A program made the translations under genes and the position numbers. From contig NZ_NRRB01000004.1 in the NCBI RefSeq assembly GCF_002282895.1, positions 124,001 through 188,000 on the forward strand: a DNA stretch of 64,000 nt. The letters run 5' to 3'. The notes under the pieces were generated by a model. The model was not told the DNA's origin, did not search any database, and saw only the letters and a list, made by a program, of their open reading frames with translations. Shown here piece after piece: positions 60,101 through 64,000 of this stretch. Position 1 is the stretch's first letter. Every line of letters starts with the position of its first letter. The DNA comes from Paraferrimonas haliotis. GTDB taxonomy: Bacteria; Pseudomonadota; Gammaproteobacteria; Enterobacterales; Shewanellaceae.

Positions 60101-60579
60101 TGCGCCACTTAAGCAGTTGTGCAAGCGGTGCTGATTATCACTACTTGCTGCTTGATAAAAAGAACGCATGCGTTTTCAAAGCCATTCCCAATGCGCAGGC
60201 GCACTCGATACTCGCCCAACTGATAAGTCTTTATCAGCAAGGCCTGCAACAGCCATTACCACTGCTTGTTGATGCGGGTATTTCTGTTGCCATAGCCAAA
60301 GTTGATGAAAAAACACAAATTAATGCGCTAGAGACGTTAAACGAACTTTGGCAACAGAATAAGTTTAGCCATCGCCCGGTCGATGAGTACTTAACGCGCT
60401 GCTTTAAAAATGCTGAAGAAGCTTATCCAGCGTTTATAAAACTGACCGAGCAAATACTGGTGCCCTTAGTTGAACATGCATATATGGTGCCCCCAAAAGG
60501 GCAAACGAAGACCGCAAAAATTGTCGTGACCCACAAAAAGGCGTTGGATTATGTGGAGGGGTTATTGTGCAACGATTAA
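57112..60579 (+). CDS. recC: Exodeoxyribonuclease V gamma chain RecC
   Basis: This 1155-residue RecBCD subunit (E. coli 1122) recognises Chi and splits the duplex. The N-terminal region has the inactivated helicase features ALDCESILVQNPDMAQWLKI and GIAANIEFPMPSSFVWKMF, and the middle has FCTLMPMRSIPFKVIALLGMNENAFPR. The C-terminal inactive nuclease-like domain follows (LTQLERFMVNPCRVFMQRTL). It is followed by recB with a 13-bp overlap; the ptrA gene that separates them in E. coli is absent here. Confidence 0.96.
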   Translation: MLHIYQHNLTEALLDQLSAIIGTIPDGISALDCESILVQNPDMAQWLKIELAQRHGIAANIEFPMPSSFVWKMFNALYPELPEQSPFSKENMTWHLMTLLPDLMNHKEFAWVERYLGDVTADKQQQEQRALKSYRLCAAIADIFDQYLIYRPQWMANWEQDEVGGEVTPQQAWQPILWQRLNSSISGSSGASVQWHRGELLTQTIDSFNAANLDNSVLQSLPKRLFIFGISSLPEQSLALFNALANHIEVHWFQINPCQEFWLDIIDGKSLAKLAAKPNYQRLADLADDRYFLVGNPLLASLGTLGREHLSLMLEQLQGDWHEAYRPYPTTGALGLLQNEVLNLSIRGQFEALSATQLTSNIDKISLNDNDCSNVLFHSCYSPMREIEVLKDQLLFLFERDPSLTPNDVMVMVPDVSEYAPYIHATFSGITDDYRLFYSINDLSAQQESPLADCLLNLFDLPQSRWYANELMSILEVPAVMRKFAIDEHELDIINRWIDDVGIRWGINAAHRRELGFISFEENSWLFGAQRLLLGYAMHPAQGCFDGLMPYSQMEGAQTEALGKLLMFVDCLLDYRTQLAGDYQAGQWLTLVNQMMNDFFEGEASEVVWLQQPSQCLEGLKQYIDQSGYQQTIHRTIIKDYLQQSLQAQSSNSRFKAGAINFCTLMPMRSIPFKVIALLGMNENAFPRQNHPVNFDLMANQRVRGDRSRRLDDRYLFLEALLSTRQHLHLSWVGQDIRDDSHKPPSILISEVRDYIAEAWIHSDSKATDEPAQVAQELLSKMTHQHPLQAYQAINFSKQSAQQSFASLWSQALALSQDPAFKPPRSYATHNPQLSRLEAEHQELSLTQLERFMVNPCRVFMQRTLEVYFDEIELDTLQHEPFVIDTLQQWQLSDKALTMRLANAQQNQFDAHYQGTGKLPFGEASTQTLAKAWDEGESIVTHFSEYLQEDKQSDVLRLSFDEPKLMLTAELPKSKRHLRCQLKAGSIKDKDIVRAYLRHLSSCASGADYHYLLLDKKNACVFKAIPNAQAHSILAQLISLYQQGLQQPLPLLVDAGISVAIAKVDEKTQINALETLNELWQQNKFSHRPVDEYLTRCFKNAEEAYPAFIKLTEQILVPLVEHAYMVPPKGQTKTAKIVVTHKKALDYVEGLLCND

Positions 60580-63500
60580 ATCCGTTAACCTTACCGCTTA
60601 GCGGTAAAGCACTGATCGAAGCCAGTGCAGGAACTGGAAAAACTTATACCATAGCAACCTTGTATTTGCGCTTCATTATCGAACAACCGTTACTTAAGGA
60701 AAACGGCGGTGTATTGCTTACTCCAGAAAACATATTGGTGGTTACCTTTACGCGCTCAGCGACCGCTGAATTGCGAGACCGTATAAGAGCTCGCCTGCAT
60801 ACAGCGGTTAACTGCTTTCGGGGACAGGGCAGTCAAGGAGATGACGCTTTAGAGCATCTATATCAGCTCTATCAACACGATTCAGCCATTGTGTTAAAAC
60901 GACTTTATGCAGCAGAAAAAAGTATGGATGAAGCCGCCATCTTCACCATTCATGGCTTTTGTCGACGCGCCTTAAGCCAGAACGCGTTTAGCAGTGGAGT
61001 TTCATTAGCGGACAATTATCTTGAAAACGACACGGAGTTGTTAATCAGCGCTTGCCAAGATTTTTGGCGCGATAGCCTATATCCGTTAGCGGGAGAGCCA
61101 TGGCTAAAGGTAATGGATGCGTTTAAATCCGGTTTAAAAGCCAATAATCCAGAGACTCTGGCTAACGCGTTGAAAGGGTTAATGCCTAGAAAATCCTTGG
61201 CGGTTGAACCACAACCCCTAGCGCAACCCATTGAAGCGGTCATTGAACGAGTTCAGCAAGAAACGGCTCAAGCGTTTTTACAATTTAGAGATGACTGTGC
61301 CCATTGTTTAGATGACGTTTATCAGGAGTTGGCCGCTATCCCAAAGATTCAAAAGGGGATACTGAGCGAGCATTTAAGTGTTGTTGGGGGCTGGTTTGAA
61401 AACCAAGGGCAGGGAGACTGGCCTTCAAAAACGAAAAACTACATCACAGGAAAAGTCGATAAGCTGGAACCCGACTCGCAAACGCAACAGCTTCTTGCAG
61501 GGTATGAACGCTATCAAGCTCAACGCGAGTTGAGCCCACAACTGTATAGCGAAGCGCTGCATTACGTAAAACAACGCTTAGAAGAGCAAAAGCAACTGCT
61601 CGACATACAAGGGCCGGACGACCTCATGGTGGCATTGGACAATGCGCTGAGCAATGATGATAGCTTATCTCTAAAAAGTGACCTCATCGGCCAGTACCCA
61701 GTGGCTCTTATCGATGAGTTTCAAGATACCGATCCGTTACAATATCGAGTGTTCAATGGCATCTATGATAGCGACAAAGTCCATTGTTGGTTGATGATTG
61801 GCGATCCTAAGCAAGCCATATATTCGTTTCGAGGTGGCGATATAGAAACCTATTCCAAGGCAAAGCAATCGCTAGAACAAGCTCAATTGTACACCTTGGA
61901 TAAAAATTATCGTTCCAGCAATACCATGGTGGCAGCGGTAAACCAATTATTTGGTTGTGCAGGGCAGGCAACGTTTCTTGCAGATAACATCAGTTACCAA
62001 GCCGTCGCCGCCAATGACACGGGAGCAATGGGCAACTTGGTGGTGGATGGCAAAGCCCTGGCCAGCATGAACTTTACCCAGTTTAACGCGCCTTATAATG
62101 AAGAAAACTACGGTAGTGAGCACACTGCCCAAACCATAGCCAAGTTACTGACAATAGCCAATGAAGGTCGAGGGCAGTTAGGTAACCGAGCGTTAGCGCC
62201 ATCGGATATTGCCATTCTTGTGCGCGACAGAACCGAGGCGAAAGACATTGTCAAAGCGCTAAGACGGCGTAATGTTCGCAGCGTTTTCCTAAGTCGAGAC
62301 AGTGTATTTAGTGCAGAGATCGCGCCCCAACTGTTTCGGGTGCTGACGGCGATGGCCTCCTATCAAAGTCGCAGAAAGGTATTTGCTGCTTTAGGTACGG
62401 CGCTTATGGATGTGAGCTCCGAGGACATTCAGCAGTTTCACCAAGATGAATTAGTCTGGCAAACCCATCAACAGCGATTCGAAGGATATCATGAGCTTTG
62501 GAAGAGCAAGGGTGTCTTATCAGCCTATCTTCAATGGCTTTCTGATTACCAAATTGCAGCAAAGCTGTTTACAGATACGCTTAATGGCGAACGCCAATTA
62601 GCGGACCTAAATCATATTGCCGAGCTGCTGCAGCAGCAAGCGTTGCAGCAGGATGGCATTAACAGCCTGCTCAACTACTTCGAACGTCAACTAAGCTCGA
62701 AACCACAAGACGTCGATAACCAACGATTGCGGCTCGAAAGTGATAAAGACCTGGTACAAATTGTAACCATTCACGCCAGTAAAGGCTTGGAGTATCCGTT
62801 GGTATTTTTAGCCAATGGTCTGTCTAGAAAAAGCGCGAAGCTCGCGGTGTACAGTGGTGAAACCGGCACCATAGTGGATTTCTCCAACCAAGCCACCAAT
62901 CTCAAAAAAGCTGAGCAGCAGCGTTTGGCTGAAGACGTGCGGCTGTTGTACGTAGCCTTAACTCGAGCGTCTTACGGTTGCTTCATTAATCTGACCCAAA
63001 CCAAAAAGAAGCCTACCGGCACATCCGCTTTGGCGCATGTTTTAGGCGTAACTGACGATGAGCACGTAAACGAAGCCGCGCAAACGCTTGCACAACAACA
63101 TCCAGAGCTTATCGCTTGTCAACTCTATGAGGATGAGCCTGCAACCATGTTCGCCTCTAGCGCAGACAAACATGCGAGTATTGAGCATCGACGTCTAAGT
63201 CATGGCGTTGACCAAAGTTGGAAAATAACCAGTTATTCAGGGTTGTCTAGAAATTTACATACGCCCACATCCACACTTGATAAAGCGGATGATTTAGTGG
63301 TTGAGCCAGCACCAGAGACTTTGGTGCCAGAACCGTTTATGCAAAATCGGTTTAGTTTTCCTCGAGGGGCTAACCCGGGGACGGCACTTCACGGCATTTT
63401 CGAACATCAACAATTTGCCGACAACGACCCCGATGAGCTTGATAACGCAGTGGCGTCTCAACTGAGCCTGTATGGCATAGAAGACGCCGACTCTTGGCAA

Positions 63501-64000
63501 ACTGTGGTTAGTGAATGGCTAACACAAACCTTGAATACACCCATTTTGCTACCCGATCACAATAAAGAATTCAGCTTGGCAGCTTTGTCAAAAGGGCAAT
63601 GGTTAAGTGAAATGGAGTTTTTTATTAAAGTCGATGCCCAGGTTAACGATAGCCAGCTTAATCGCCTACTTGAGAGCTATCCAGTACTCGACGCCGACAT
63701 TGCTAAGCACAACCGAGCGTTAAAGTTTGATCGGTTCAAAGGGCTAATTAAAGGATTTATCGATCTTGTGTTTGAATTTGATGGCCGATATTACGTGTTG
63801 GATTACAAATCTAATCATTTAGGAAATAGCCTTAGCGATTATCACCCACAGGCAATGCAGAACATGATGTGTGAACATCGCTATGACGCGCAATTAATTT
63901 TCTATGTGCTCGCGTTGCATTTGTATTTAAGCGATCGCTTACCCAATTACCAATACGAGCAGCATATGGGCGGCGGTGTCTATTGCTTCTTACGTGGGAT
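60567..64000 (+). CDS. recB: Exodeoxyribonuclease V beta chain RecB, 3' truncated by the window
   Basis: The reading frame is open from GTG 60567 to the right edge, 1144 codons of an expected roughly 1200. Walker A ASAGTGKT is at residues 19-26 of the SF1 helicase. Other motifs are VTFTRSATAELRDRI, LIDEFQDTDPLQY, GDPKQAIYSFRGGD, VTIHASKGLEYPLVFLA and LLYVALTRAS. The nuclease domain has the catalytic Asp and Lys in VLDYKSN (D1079, K1081). GGAGGGG lies six nt before the GTG. The gene overlaps recC by 13 bp. It is certainly a continuing gene; recD is expected next but lies outside the window. Confidence 0.96.
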   Translation, partial: MQRLNPLTLPLSGKALIEASAGTGKTYTIATLYLRFIIEQPLLKENGGVLLTPENILVVTFTRSATAELRDRIRARLHTAVNCFRGQGSQGDDALEHLYQLYQHDSAIVLKRLYAAEKSMDEAAIFTIHGFCRRALSQNAFSSGVSLADNYLENDTELLISACQDFWRDSLYPLAGEPWLKVMDAFKSGLKANNPETLANALKGLMPRKSLAVEPQPLAQPIEAVIERVQQETAQAFLQFRDDCAHCLDDVYQELAAIPKIQKGILSEHLSVVGGWFENQGQGDWPSKTKNYITGKVDKLEPDSQTQQLLAGYERYQAQRELSPQLYSEALHYVKQRLEEQKQLLDIQGPDDLMVALDNALSNDDSLSLKSDLIGQYPVALIDEFQDTDPLQYRVFNGIYDSDKVHCWLMIGDPKQAIYSFRGGDIETYSKAKQSLEQAQLYTLDKNYRSSNTMVAAVNQLFGCAGQATFLADNISYQAVAANDTGAMGNLVVDGKALASMNFTQFNAPYNEENYGSEHTAQTIAKLLTIANEGRGQLGNRALAPSDIAILVRDRTEAKDIVKALRRRNVRSVFLSRDSVFSAEIAPQLFRVLTAMASYQSRRKVFAALGTALMDVSSEDIQQFHQDELVWQTHQQRFEGYHELWKSKGVLSAYLQWLSDYQIAAKLFTDTLNGERQLADLNHIAELLQQQALQQDGINSLLNYFERQLSSKPQDVDNQRLRLESDKDLVQIVTIHASKGLEYPLVFLANGLSRKSAKLAVYSGETGTIVDFSNQATNLKKAEQQRLAEDVRLLYVALTRASYGCFINLTQTKKKPTGTSALAHVLGVTDDEHVNEAAQTLAQQHPELIACQLYEDEPATMFASSADKHASIEHRRLSHGVDQSWKITSYSGLSRNLHTPTSTLDKADDLVVEPAPETLVPEPFMQNRFSFPRGANPGTALHGIFEHQQFADNDPDELDNAVASQLSLYGIEDADSWQTVVSEWLTQTLNTPILLPDHNKEFSLAALSKGQWLSEMEFFIKVDAQVNDSQLNRLLESYPVLDADIAKHNRALKFDRFKGLIKGFIDLVFEFDGRYYVLDYKSNHLGNSLSDYHPQAMQNMMCEHRYDAQLIFYVLALHLYLSDRLPNYQYEQHMGGGVYCFLRG

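Overview
The window looks like chromosomal core sequence from a gammaproteobacterium of the Alteromonadales/Shewanella type. Recognisable genes match Escherichia, Vibrio, Shewanella and Pseudomonas families, and several gene orders are the conserved gammaproteobacterial ones: icd/cspD/clpS/clpA/infA/aat, trxB/ald/lrp/ftsK/lolA/rarA/serS, pabC/mltG/tmk/holB/pilZ/tatD, rsmF/letB/letA/msrC/proQ/prc, pyrD/zapC and recC/recB. The species cannot be named from the sequence alone. I see no prophage, insertion sequence, CRISPR array, rRNA or tRNA. Genes are densely packed and many pairs overlap.

Region 1 (1-9.2 kb): the 3' end of icd, cold-shock-like cspD, the clpS-clpA proteolysis pair with a FadL-like outer-membrane gene coupled behind it, infA, aat, a glycine-zipper protein, a YafD-like lipoprotein, trxB and alanine dehydrogenase. 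Region 2 (9.3-15.9 kb): lrp, ftsK, lolA, rarA, serS. Region 3 (15.9-25.4 kb): metG with a small unknown partner, divergent apbC, then a tight run udk-dcd-pabC-mltG-tmk-holB-pilZ-tatD covering nucleotides, folate, wall and replication. Region 4 (25.5-38.8 kb): rsmF, an SpmA/SpmB-like membrane protein, the seven-MCE-domain LetB with a LetA split into two proteins, SOS-regulated yebG (clear LexA box), msrC, an unknown acidic protein, proQ, prc and pepN.

Region 5 (38.8-46.0 kb) is an envelope cluster of largely uncharacterised families: DUF1302, DUF1329, a YCF48-like beta-propeller and an RND/MMPL-type exporter, preceded by two operator-like palindromes. Region 6 (46.0-53.0 kb): the giant NAD-glutamate dehydrogenase, pyrD and zapC, with an unusually dense cluster of GATC sites between the last two. 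Region 7 (53.0-57.0 kb): an ECF sigma/ChrR anti-sigma module with a Lon-N-domain protein, a DUF2878 membrane protein and a DUF4397 lipoprotein. The two divergent operons share matching candidate ECF promoters, T(G/C)ATC(C/G)-N16-CGTT(A/T)A, which is the most attractive new regulatory signal here. Region 8 (57.1-64.0 kb): recC and recB, with recB running off the right edge.
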